Shown: one piece after another, positions 1-10,096 of the stretch | Layout: each line of letters begins with the position of its first letter | Numbering within the stretch: position 1 is the stretch's first letter | From: a virus | Strand: one strand, 5' to 3' | IMG/VR virus record: IMGVR_UViG_3300044940_000242 | Span: 1-25,335 of that record | Length of the DNA stretch: 25,335 nt | The notes under the pieces: generated by a model | The model's database searches: none | Told to the model about the DNA's origin: nothing | What the model saw: only the letters and a program-made list of their open reading frames with translations | Program-made: the position numbers and the translations under genes

Positions 1-713
1 GAAGAACAACCAAACCAAGCTCTAAAAAAATTAGTTCCAGAGCTTGTATTAATTAATGGAAAACTTGTAAGTGAAGAACAACCACTCCAAGCTTCTTGAA
101 AATTAGTTCCAGAGCTCGTATCAATCATCGGAAAATTAGTAATATAATTCCAATTTCTCCAAAAACTCGAGAAATTAGTTATTCCACTATAGTTATTTCC
201 TCCGCCCTTTGATCTTAAAAATGATATAATTCTATTTACTTCGTTTATTGAAGCGGTTTCTCTAATTACTATACCATAAATATCACCGCCAGGAACAAAT
301 GGTCCAAATGACCAGTTACCAGAAGATCGCGTAAAATTATATGCAACAGTTCCTGCATTTGTTGATACAATTAAAATGCCATTATTGATGTTATTTGGTA
401 AATTTGTTTCCAAAACATCATCAACTCTATCCATTCTTAAAAATCTTTTACCATTGCTTTCTAAGAGTATTCCTCTTAAAGCTGCGTTTGATTGTATAAG
501 ATTGATATTATTATATGATATATCATCAATTTTTCCAACTGCAGAATTTAAAACTGCTATTGTATTTCCATCGTGTATAGTAAAAACACGATCTTGTTCA
601 CTTAGCAACCACGTGGCGCCATATTTACTCAATTCTTTATGACTAACTGGTCCTTCAACTTCGCGTTTATCAAATGGTGTTCGAATTTCAAATGCTAAAA
701 ACGGATCTCGCAC
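1..713 (-). CDS. Virion/fibre-like protein with BspA-like cysteine repeats (3' end outside window)
   Basis: The minus-strand frame is open from a GTG at 713 to the left edge, giving 237 codons without a stop. The GTG was chosen because AAAGG lies 8 nt upstream and the protein aligns sensibly from there (MRDPFLAFEIRTPF). Residues 1-165 are not recognised. From about residue 190 there are repeats of about 24 residues of the type F-x-x-AW-x-GCSSLTSFPLINTSSGTN, with two nearly identical copies before the sequence runs out. Such Cys-Ser-Ser-Leu repeats resemble BspA/DUF285 surface repeats, which are known in bacterial adhesins and in some phage tail proteins. It lies downstream of the structural genes and is probably transcribed with them. 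Role in adsorption is inferred. The C-terminus and full repeat number cannot be seen. Confidence 0.75.
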   Translation of the reverse strand, partial: MRDPFLAFEIRTPFDKREVEGPVSHKELSKYGATWLLSEQDRVFTIHDGNTIAVLNSAVGKIDDISYNNINLIQSNAALRGILLESNGKRFLRMDRVDDVLETNLPNNINNGILIVSTNAGTVAYNFTRSSGNWSFGPFVPGGDIYGIVIRETASINEVNRIISFLRSKGGGNNYSGITNFSSFWRNWNYITNFPMIDTSSGTNFQEAWSGCSSLTSFPLINTSSGTNFFRAWFGCS

Positions 714-747
714 TTTTATAACCTTTGTCTTTTTTTTAAAAAAATAA

Positions 748-1020
748 TTATTGTTCTACTATTATAGAACCAACTTTAGCGACAGATTTAGCCCAAACAT
801 GCGTTGGATTTGACATCTTTGTCATGTCAGTAAGATATTTTTTCATTTCTCCTTCTCTTGGACCATATATCAATCCAACATTATCAGTTGGTGCAGTATT
901 ATTTGAAGTAAAGTTTATGTAGATAGGAAAACTGCCACTATTTTGAAATGTTATAAAAGGATCAGAATTAGATATAAGAGTCCATTGAGTATTAGTTAAA
1001 GAAATTTTTACGATTGCCAT
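748..1020 (-). CDS. Small conserved-looking virion-type protein, 90 aa
   Basis: The ATG overlaps the stop codon of the 471-aa gene by one base (TAATG), which points to coupled translation. The 90 residues contain neither a signal peptide nor a membrane segment. The composition (QNSGSFPIYINF, then IYGPREGEMKKYL, ending AKVGSIIVEQ) suggests a small all-beta domain, the kind that decorates or plugs a virion. The position after the portal-linked gene fits a minor structural protein. I do not recognise a named family, so the function is unassigned. Proteins of similar style occur in T4-like genomes, but this is recollection rather than a search result. Confidence 0.8.
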   Translation of the reverse strand: MAIVKISLTNTQWTLISNSDPFITFQNSGSFPIYINFTSNNTAPTDNVGLIYGPREGEMKKYLTDMTKMSNPTHVWAKSVAKVGSIIVEQ

Positions 1021-2435
1021 TAAAGTGCCTCTCTTGCAAAACCAAGTATTTCTTTAAAACCAACTTTATCGGTCATTGCAACTTTCATCATTTTCTTTCT
1101 ATTACTTACATTTAGATCATTAAAAAATTGATTGAGAAGCTTAGCATCTTGATCTTTTAGAATAATAGAAGATCCATCATTTAATTTTATCAAACCCGGT
1201 TTAAAAGTAACATTGAGATTGTCTTTAAAAATTTTATCAGACATTTTATTATTTGATGCTTCATTCAATTGAGCTTCTTCATTGAGTTTATTCACTTCAG
1301 TTTTAGGTAAATTGAAGTAATAAGATACATTCTTATCACCATATGTATGGCAAAGAATATCATGAATCATTCTAATTTTTCCACCTACATCTTGTGCAGT
1401 ATATTTTCCACGAATATTACAAATATTTTTATGTAATTCTAAAATTTTATATGCTGGCACATTTTTATAAAATTGAAATTCTTTATGAATATTTTTTAAT
1501 GTAGACATATCAGGTTGTTCTTTCGAATCATTTGCACTTTCTGTTGAATATTTTCCGTTTCTCCACAAATCTAAAATACTTGATCCTCCAAATCCACTAT
1601 ATGGAAAATCTTTAATTTTTTGTGAAAACTCTTCTTTTACGTCACAATTGTCTTTTGACTTTTTTGTTGTTTCTTTAATGTTAGATTTTTTTGTTTTATT
1701 AGAAACAATATTATCTTGCTTATATAGATTAAAACCATCAGAATTATCGTCAAAAGATTTATTAAGATAATCATTTATATCATTCGTCGTTTCTTTACTG
1801 TCAAATTTTTTTGTTTTAGAAGCAACATTACTTTGTCTGTATAGATTAAAATTATTAGAACTATCATCAAAAGCTTTGTTAAGATACTTATCTTTTAATC
1901 TTTTATAAGTATCATTTAAATCTTCATGAACACTTGCTTTTTTTGTAAGATTGTCAGAAGCCATTGAAATGCCTTTTATTCGCATTCCAAGTTTTGATGC
2001 ATGTTTTTTTGTTTCTGGTGTCTGATGAGAACGCGATGCTGACATCGTACGAGATATAATATCATACGCTGCTTTTTTAATATATCTATTTAATGTATCT
2101 GATGAAATCTCTTCTAATTTTTCTTTTTTATTAAGATTTTTATGATATATTTTTTTTGATTTGTTTGATGATTTATATTTTCTATGACTTTCTTCTTCAT
2201 CATAATCACCACCTTCGGCCTTTGGAACATCAAAGGAGTTTTCATAAACAGCTTTATCTTCGCCCTTATCATAATCAGCTCTTCTTTTTGGAGCTTTGGG
2301 CTTTTTGTAGGTGAATTGATTTTCTACATCTACAGGATAATCGATTTTTTGAATTATATGTTTAGCTTTAAAATTAATTTCATCACCCGCAGTTGGTTCA
2401 GCGACTTCTGAAAGACGACGATTAAAAATTTTCAT
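1020..2435 (-). CDS. Lysine-rich structural-module protein of 471 aa, function unknown
   Basis: The start ATG overlaps the stop of gene 20 by one base (TAATG) and its stop overlaps the next ATG in the same way, so three genes form one translationally linked run. The N-terminus (LSEVAEPTAGDE, then KRRADYDKGED) and the C-terminus (NRKKMMKVAMTDKVGFKEI, ending FAREAL) look conserved in style with proteins found beside the portal/prohead-core genes of marine T4-like phages. The middle (about 40-300) is highly charged and low-complexity. About residues 175-265 contain two copies of a block of about 45 residues (YLNKAFDDSSNNFNLYRQ and YLNKSFDDNSDGFNLYKQ). In T4 this position holds prohead core genes 67/68/21. 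A scaffold or core role is possible by position only; no protease motif is seen. Confidence 0.8.
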   Translation of the reverse strand: MKIFNRRLSEVAEPTAGDEINFKAKHIIQKIDYPVDVENQFTYKKPKAPKRRADYDKGEDKAVYENSFDVPKAEGGDYDEEESHRKYKSSNKSKKIYHKNLNKKEKLEEISSDTLNRYIKKAAYDIISRTMSASRSHQTPETKKHASKLGMRIKGISMASDNLTKKASVHEDLNDTYKRLKDKYLNKAFDDSSNNFNLYRQSNVASKTKKFDSKETTNDINDYLNKSFDDNSDGFNLYKQDNIVSNKTKKSNIKETTKKSKDNCDVKEEFSQKIKDFPYSGFGGSSILDLWRNGKYSTESANDSKEQPDMSTLKNIHKEFQFYKNVPAYKILELHKNICNIRGKYTAQDVGGKIRMIHDILCHTYGDKNVSYYFNLPKTEVNKLNEEAQLNEASNNKMSDKIFKDNLNVTFKPGLIKLNDGSSIILKDQDAKLLNQFFNDLNVSNRKKMMKVAMTDKVGFKEILGFAREAL

Positions 2436-4102
2436 TATGGAATCCTCTTTTTTGATTTATTATTATTATTATTTATAATAAAGAAAGATTCTTCGGTTTT
2501 TTGTAATTCTGGTAATTGTTCTTGATATTCTTGATCAACATATTCTTGTTCTGGCTGTTGTTGTTGCTCTATATCATTATTAGATATATCATCATTTTTT
2601 TCTTTTTCAATTTGCTTTTTTATTTTTCTCATATCATCATCTGACATATAAAGAACATTTTTAATGACCCATTCGCGCGAAAAATATTTTCCTATATGTT
2701 CTTCAATATCTCTTAATGTAGAAAGTTTTTCACGAAGAATTTCTGCTTCTTTTAATTCTTCAAAATAGTTATCTTTCATGAAATCATATCGAATTTTATC
2801 TTTTATATCTTTCCATTCTTCTGGTGTAATAATTCCTTTTAAAATTAATTGTTTTTCTAACAATATATCAAAAAGTTGTGAAAAACGTGTACGTAATCTT
2901 CGAATGAATTTAGAAAACTTTAATTCATCTCTTGAAATTTCTGATACACGTCCAAAAGTATACATGGTTTCTGGTTCAAGTCTTGATAAAGGAACACGAA
3001 GAGATTTATATAATTTTCGCTGAAAATACAACATATTTTCATCTCCACTAAGAGCAGGAGCAGATCCACCAGCTAAAATATCAACTTCAGTTGATCTATC
3101 ACCACCTCTTCTTGGAAACCAAAAATCTTCAGTCATCGTCATAAATTTACGCGCATCGGTAATTTCACCTGTAGTAGAATTATATTGAAGTTTATTTTTA
3201 TGACGTGTCATCATATCATAAAGATATTGTTCAGCTTTTGCCTTTGGTAGATTACCAACATCTATATAAAATATTCTTCTTTCTGGTGCTCGAGTAATAG
3301 CATATATTACAGTAGCATCTTCTAACATTCTTAACTGGTTCAAAGGTTTAATAGCGGGATGTAAATACGAAAATACCATTGAATTGTTTTCGTCCATCAA
3401 TCCAGATGTTATACGCGCAATTGAATCTTTTGAAATTCGAACTCCAGTAACTGTTTGATAATTAAAATTGCTATTATACGAACTAGATGTTCCAAACCCA
3501 AATCCATTTTCAGAATATATATAGTATTCTTTTTTGACTTTCTTTAAAGGAACGCCTGAATGTGGATCTTTTTCTTTTTCATCTAATTCTTTAATGAGTC
3601 TTATTTTTCTTGGATCAATATATCTAAGCTCCAAAATTCCTTCAGATAAATTTTGATTATCGATCACAATATGATAATTCAATCTTCCATCGACATAAAA
3701 CTTTTGAAATATGTCATATGCATTATTCGAAAAGTCAAGAAGTCTTAAAATTTCATCAAATTCATAAATGATACGTTCTTTTACTTTATCAGGAAGATTT
3801 GTATCATCAAGTACAATTTCTACAACTTTTTCATGCGCATCAACACTTATAGCTTCATTTACTATCTCATCTACAGCCTGTGCTACTTCAGGCTGCATTA
3901 ACATCGAGCGATATTTTGTAACTAATTCTGATTCTGTTTTTGCGCCACCATCTATATCAAGCATTATGCCATAGGAACTACCTAAAGCAGTTCCTATGGT
4001 TAATGCGCCGTCATCATTTTGCGGTTCAATAAAAGAAAGAGCCGAATTTTTTTGTTCGTCTTCTTTTCTTTTTATTTCAAACCCGAATAATTTAATAGCC
4101 AT
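2435..4102 (-). CDS. 20: Portal vertex protein (gp20-like)
   Basis: This is the dodecameric portal of the T4-type head, which starts prohead assembly, forms the DNA channel and docks the terminase. Its 555 residues compare with 524 in T4. Recognisable segments include TKYRSMLMQPEVAQAVDEIVNEA near the N-terminus, ELRYIDPRKIRLIKE in the middle, AITRAPERRIFYIDVGNLP, and the acidic tail. The C-terminal 60 residues are Gln/Glu- then Asn/Lys-rich and low-complexity, beyond the usual core. Its place between gene 19 and the prohead region agrees with T4 order. The ATG at 4102 has an AAGG element about 11 nt upstream. The stop overlaps the next start. Confidence 0.95.
   Translation of the reverse strand: MAIKLFGFEIKRKEDEQKNSALSFIEPQNDDGALTIGTALGSSYGIMLDIDGGAKTESELVTKYRSMLMQPEVAQAVDEIVNEAISVDAHEKVVEIVLDDTNLPDKVKERIIYEFDEILRLLDFSNNAYDIFQKFYVDGRLNYHIVIDNQNLSEGILELRYIDPRKIRLIKELDEKEKDPHSGVPLKKVKKEYYIYSENGFGFGTSSSYNSNFNYQTVTGVRISKDSIARITSGLMDENNSMVFSYLHPAIKPLNQLRMLEDATVIYAITRAPERRIFYIDVGNLPKAKAEQYLYDMMTRHKNKLQYNSTTGEITDARKFMTMTEDFWFPRRGGDRSTEVDILAGGSAPALSGDENMLYFQRKLYKSLRVPLSRLEPETMYTFGRVSEISRDELKFSKFIRRLRTRFSQLFDILLEKQLILKGIITPEEWKDIKDKIRYDFMKDNYFEELKEAEILREKLSTLRDIEEHIGKYFSREWVIKNVLYMSDDDMRKIKKQIEKEKNDDISNNDIEQQQQPEQEYVDQEYQEQLPELQKTEESFFIINNNNNKSKKRIP
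2470..2477 (-). promoter_or_regulatory. Possible TATAAATA late-promoter box, inside gene 20
   Basis: An exact TATAAATA on the minus strand lies 35 nt upstream of the 471-aa gene start. It falls in the Asn-rich end of gene 20, where AAT/AAC/TTA-rich codons make chance occurrence likely. It is listed because it matches the box seen upstream of other genes here. Confidence 0.25.
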
Positions 4103-4148
4103 AGTATTAATACCTTATTATCAATTATATCTAAAAAATTTAATTTGA

Positions 4149-4682
4149 TTACGTTGTAGAAATACCAGTAGTTCCTTCAACTCTCCAAAGATCATATTGA
4201 AATACAACATCAAATTGTTCTATAGTATCTGTCATTTCCCATGCAAGAGGAATTGGTTCAATTGCGATTGGATGAATACCTTCAAAAACATATGTTCTCA
4301 AAATTCTTCCATCTTTACTATATTGATTTACAATAGCATTTGATTTATATTGCTGAGGAAGTGATCTTAAATTACTATCATGGCTGTTAATTGCATTTGA
4401 CCATGCTTCCATTGCATTTCTTATAGAGAAATCTTCATCATTTATTACGGTGACATTCCAATCTTCAAACATTCTATCACCAGCATATTTCACAAATCTT
4501 CCAAAATATGGTACTACATAAGCACCGACTCGAGAACTAGGTAAAGAAGCAGCTTTTACCATAAATGGTACTTTAAAATCTGCGATGGGAAGAATTGGAT
4601 TTGTAATTTGAACTTGAAAGAGTGTAGGGCGAGCGCCGCCTCCTACTAATTGCGCTTTGAATTCATTTATATTAAATGCCAT
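4149..4682 (-). CDS. 19: Tail tube protein (gp19-like)
   Basis: This is the subunit of the inner tail tube of contractile-tailed T4-type phages. At 177 residues it is close to T4 gp19 (163). Typical features are the ARPTLFQVQI start of the first strand, KAASLPSSRVGAYVVPYFGR, the DWNVTVINDEDFSIRNAMEAW loop-helix, and the C-terminal DTIEQFDVVFQYDLWRVE strand. An AAAGGAG ribosome-binding site sits 6 nt upstream of the ATG, and a TATAAATA box lies about 21 nt upstream of the start, suggesting its own late transcript. The gene lies between portal 20 and sheath 18 as in T4, but a decayed nuclease-like gene has been inserted between 18 and 19. Confidence 0.95.
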   Translation of the reverse strand: MAFNINEFKAQLVGGGARPTLFQVQITNPILPIADFKVPFMVKAASLPSSRVGAYVVPYFGRFVKYAGDRMFEDWNVTVINDEDFSIRNAMEAWSNAINSHDSNLRSLPQQYKSNAIVNQYSKDGRILRTYVFEGIHPIAIEPIPLAWEMTDTIEQFDVVFQYDLWRVEGTTGISTT

Positions 4683-4702
4683 TTATTACTCCTTTTTAAT
4701 TT

Positions 4703-4710
4703 TATTTATA
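4703..4710 (-). promoter_or_regulatory. 19: T4-type late promoter box before gene 19
   Basis: An exact TATAAATA on the minus strand lies about 21 nt upstream of the gene 19 ATG. The last codons and TAA stop of the decayed nuclease gene (TAT AAA TAA) form part of this box. T4 late promoters use this same -10 element, read by the gp55/gp33 system; that those factors are encoded elsewhere in this genome is inferred. Confidence 0.6.
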
Positions 4711-5175
4711 CGAGTATGAAAATATAAAATTATCGGCATCGTAAATAATATCATAACCAACCTTGCACATATTTTCTTTTTCTGTCAAATTTTCATCAAA
4801 ACTGTATTTCAAAAAATCTTTCAATTTGCGTTTTTGAATTTGTATTCTAATTAATCTTTCATTTCTTTTAATATATCAGTAATTTGATGACGTTTCTCTT
4901 ATTTTTTCAAATCTCAATTTTTCATACAAATTTCTATTATACATTCTCTTATCACAAAATATGAAATGACAGAAGATGGTTTAAATTCACCAATAAAAGC
5001 AGAAAAAAAATCTTGTTACTCCACCTTGTAATATATTATTAACCTTTCATTCTTTCTCTTTTTGAACACGTTTTGCAAATTTTCAAATTATTTTAAAATT
5101 TTGTTTCAAAAACTTCTGAACAAATTTTACATTTTATATTTTACTTTTACATTTAAAGATAAATATTTTACTGCA

Positions 5176-5215
5176 ATTTGGGCTATTTCGCCTACTTTTG
5201 CGTCATAGCCCAAAT
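5176..5215. repeat. 11-bp inverted repeat inside the decayed nuclease gene
   Basis: ATTTGGGCTAT at 5176-5186 pairs perfectly with ATAGCCCAAAT at 5205-5215 around an 18-nt loop. It falls in the still-readable N-terminal part of the relic (codons for DLGYD to EIAQI). There is no T-run after either arm, so a rho-independent terminator is not supported. It may be a chance result of codon content, or a cis structure after gene 18, which ends at 5293. Confidence 0.45.
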
Positions 5216-5292
5216 CTTTATAAAATTTTAATGTAACAGGAACTATTTTTACATTCACATATTCATCCAATATCATAGTTTAATTTTCTTTA

Positions 5293-7167
5293 TTAGAAAG
5301 ATTGACCTACAATTTCATCAAATTCAACACCAGTTCTTGTTGCAATAAATGTTAATTCTATAAAGTTAATAGATCTTGCAGGTTTAATGAATATGTTTCC
5401 TCTAAATATATTTCTATCAATTACATCTGGAGTATTCACAGTGCCATCTGAAACTACTCTAAAATCAATTATACCTCTTTTACCCTGTATATCACGAAGG
5501 AAAGGTTCAACCATATTTTTGAACTGTGTTTGAGTAAATTCATCATTAAAATCAAAGAGGAAAGAAGCAGAAACGGTTGCAATTGCTTTTTCAACAGTAA
5601 TGAAAAGTCTTCTTACATTGATTCTATCAAATGCACTAGGACGACCAAGACCGGTTTTATCACCAAAGAGAAGAATTCCTTGACCAACTTGAGAAATAAC
5701 TGGATTTATATCTCTTCCATAAAGAATATCTCGCTGTTCTTTATTTGGATTATATGCAAGTTTAACAACATTTTTAATTATACCTCTTTTATAACCAGCA
5801 GGTGATTCCCATGGATCCACTCTTGCAGCAAGACCTGCAATATCACCATTAAGAGGAACCCAACGATATGCATCATTATACTTATCATAACGATACTTAT
5901 ATCCAGAATCTAAGAACCAATATGATGAAGATTGAATCATATTACGATATTCTATGATATTATTCATTTTTGTGATTGGATTCGATGGATCTACAACTGC
6001 AGCTTTTGGAGGTGATAAAAATGCAACACAATCTTTTCTTCTTTCTGCTATATTTGAAACAATATAGTTAGCTATATTCGCATTTAAAGCTTTACCCTGA
6101 AGAACACAAGAAATATCAACTTCGTTTGCATCTCTATAAAGATCATATCCTTGAGCAATTGCGCCAAAAAGTAGAGGATCAGCTTCACCTCTTCCATCAG
6201 AACCATATTCCATTTTCACATATGAACAAACATCAATTCCAGCATTTATTGGAGGAAGATCAGTACCATCTGGTCTTTTAGTTGTTATCCAAGAAGAACG
6301 ATTTTCTATGACATCTCTATAGTAATTTGTACTTCCATCATCAAGTTTTGCATTTGGATCGGCAGAAACATTTTGATAAACCTCTAAAATAGTATTTGGT
6401 GTTCCAGTTATTTCACCGGTTTTATCTCTTACTACAATATGCATACATCCAGGTAAAGGACCATTAGTTGCAACAGATGAAAAACCCCATAATTTTCTAA
6501 ATGATAATTTATTAAGATCTAACTCTGAAAGAGTGAATTTATTTTTAAAAACAAAATTATAATTAAATTCTGTTATACCTGTATTAGCATTAACCGATGA
6601 AGTTTTATTATAAGATAAAACTATTAAATCTTGATATCCTATTGAAATATTTCCAATTCTTATTACATCATTTTCTATAATTGTAGGATTTATATCAATT
6701 TCTGTACCTTGAATAGAAATTTGATTTGATCCAAATTGTACAGTACCAAACAATTCTTGTGTTTCAAATAAAGGAACATCATAAGCATTTCCAGTTACAT
6801 AACTTACTTCAATAGCATTACCTAATGCGCCTGGATATTTTGCGGCAAAATAAGTTGTTGAAGCATCCATAACGCCAGCAGAAGCTGTATTAGCAGCAGA
6901 AACAACACGAGTCACATAAAGAGAATTTGAATAAGAAAGATAATCCGCGGCAGTGAAAAAAGTTTCAAAATTTTGCCAGGTACTATTAGCAAAAGGTTTA
7001 CCGAATCTCTGAACGAGTTCTTGTTCTGAAGTTACAAATATTCGTTCATATACTGGACCCCAACGAAAAACTCCTGCAATCGCTGCAGGTGGTGTTGCAA
7101 TTGCTGGTATTACCGTTGTAGCATCTACTTCACGAATTGTAACTGATGGGCTTACAGAAAAAACCAT
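5293..7167 (-). CDS. 18: Contractile tail sheath protein (gp18-like)
   Basis: This is the sheath subunit that contracts on infection. Its 624 residues compare with 659 for T4 gp18. The N-terminus (SPSVTIREVDATTVIPAI, then FRWGPVYERIFVTSEQELV) and the C-terminus (FDRINVRRLFITVEKAI, then FIKPARSINFIELTFIATRT) carry the sheath-family signatures. The conserved core strands lie at both ends and the variable surface domain is in the middle (about 130-350). The ATG has an AAAAGGAG site 6 nt upstream, and a TATAAATA box lies about 51 nt upstream, so it is probably expressed strongly late. It follows the large terminase gene as in T4. Confidence 0.96.
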   Translation of the reverse strand: MVFSVSPSVTIREVDATTVIPAIATPPAAIAGVFRWGPVYERIFVTSEQELVQRFGKPFANSTWQNFETFFTAADYLSYSNSLYVTRVVSAANTASAGVMDASTTYFAAKYPGALGNAIEVSYVTGNAYDVPLFETQELFGTVQFGSNQISIQGTEIDINPTIIENDVIRIGNISIGYQDLIVLSYNKTSSVNANTGITEFNYNFVFKNKFTLSELDLNKLSFRKLWGFSSVATNGPLPGCMHIVVRDKTGEITGTPNTILEVYQNVSADPNAKLDDGSTNYYRDVIENRSSWITTKRPDGTDLPPINAGIDVCSYVKMEYGSDGRGEADPLLFGAIAQGYDLYRDANEVDISCVLQGKALNANIANYIVSNIAERRKDCVAFLSPPKAAVVDPSNPITKMNNIIEYRNMIQSSSYWFLDSGYKYRYDKYNDAYRWVPLNGDIAGLAARVDPWESPAGYKRGIIKNVVKLAYNPNKEQRDILYGRDINPVISQVGQGILLFGDKTGLGRPSAFDRINVRRLFITVEKAIATVSASFLFDFNDEFTQTQFKNMVEPFLRDIQGKRGIIDFRVVSDGTVNTPDVIDRNIFRGNIFIKPARSINFIELTFIATRTGVEFDEIVGQSF

Positions 7168-7217
7168 GTTTTTCTCCTTTTATAAAAGATTTTTGAAATA
7201 ATTCAATTTTCTTAATC

Positions 7218-7225
7218 TATTTATA
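7218..7225 (-). promoter_or_regulatory. 18: T4-type late promoter box before gene 18
   Basis: An exact TATAAATA on the minus strand sits in the 70-nt gap between gene 17 and gene 18, about 51 nt before the sheath ATG. Being intergenic and upstream of a highly expressed structural gene makes this one of the more credible boxes in the window. Confidence 0.65.
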
Positions 7226-7237
7226 AAGAATAAGACT

Positions 7238-9280
<2,043 letters not shown>

Positions 9281-9288
<8 letters not shown>

Positions 9289-10096
9289 CTTCAATATCCG
9301 TTATTATTAATTTTATTACACCCCAATCATCATCAAATTCTATTTCAGTATATGGTATGGTTTCATTTATATCAGTTGTTGGTTTTCCATCTGGTGTTAA
9401 ACCAGGAAGAACATGAATCTTTTCTTCTGGTTTAGAATTACTTTTTGTATTACTGAACATATGCACATCAACAAATTTGATGACCTTTCTTTTTCTTTCT
9501 GGTCCGAAATACCAACATTTCATAGTAAAGTTTAAAGTCCAAAGTATAGCTCTTCTTTCTTCATAACTTCCTTCATAAAGTTCTTCATTTGATACTCCGT
9601 TTAAAATCAAAGGAATATCAAATGGTTCCATATCTTCAATTAAAATAACTGTTGTAGTCCATTCCGGTTTAAAAAACGGAAGTATTTGTTCAATAATTTT
9701 TGTTGCATCTTCAGAATATTTTGCCATGATATAAAGTGAAAAATCTATATTATAAGGAGTTCCTGACCAAGAAAAGCTTGAAGAACGATCACTTTCAGGT
9801 TTTAAAGATTTTCTTATTTTCTGCAGAGAAGTAATTTTTCGAGATCCATCATATGTCATATTTGTTATTTCAAAAGAAAGTCTTGGCAATGAAATAGCAG
9901 TTTTTCTATCTAAATTTGGATCTTGAGTAATACGTGAAAGAAATTTTTGCCACGGTCCATAAGATATTGGAACGGTCATGAACTGTTTTTCGATGCCGTT
10001 ATCTTCACGAGATATAGAAATCTTATTGAACAAAGTACCAAAAAGCGCAATATACTTTCTAGTAGTTGCATTATAGAAGTGATTTACAAACGCCAT
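9281..10096 (-). CDS. 15: Tail terminator / proximal sheath stabiliser (gp15-like)
   Basis: In T4, gp15 forms a hexamer that caps the tail tube and sheath and joins the tail to the neck. The 271-aa length matches T4 gp15 (272). Shared segments include the start (MAFVNHFYNATTRKYIALFG), VPISYGPWQKFLSRI, the IIEQILPFFKPEWTTTV block, which matches EQILPYFQPHFNTT in T4, and RRAILWTLNFTMKCWYFGP. The C-terminus is acidic. The ATG overlaps the last base of the upstream gene stop (TAATG) and the gene overlaps gene 16 by a few bases, so 343-aa gene, 15, 16 and 17 form a chain of overlapping genes. Confidence 0.95.

Larger units (their letters stand above)
4702..5276 (-). pseudogene. Decayed nuclease-like (homing-endonuclease-type) gene between 19 and 18
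   Basis: An intact start is followed by 49 residues (MILDEYVNVKIVPVTLKFYK, then DLGYDAKVGEIAQIAVKYL) and a TAA at 5127. Further pieces continue in other frames: an FKKRKNERL segment, then FSAFIGEFKPSSVISY, then MYNRNLYEKLRFEKIRETSSNY, a TGA at 4876-4878, and YIKRNERL to KVGYDIIYDADNFIFSY, ending at the TAA at 4702. This arrangement (zinc-finger-like middle lost, C-terminal YEKLGF / NYWYIK / GYDxIxDxGN motifs) resembles large nuclease-like proteins scattered through T4-type genomes, some thought to be homing endonucleases. Several frameshifts and stops make a full product impossible. A second relic of the same type lies at 12218-13070. Assignment to the family is from memory of motifs, with moderate confidence. 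Confidence 0.65.
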
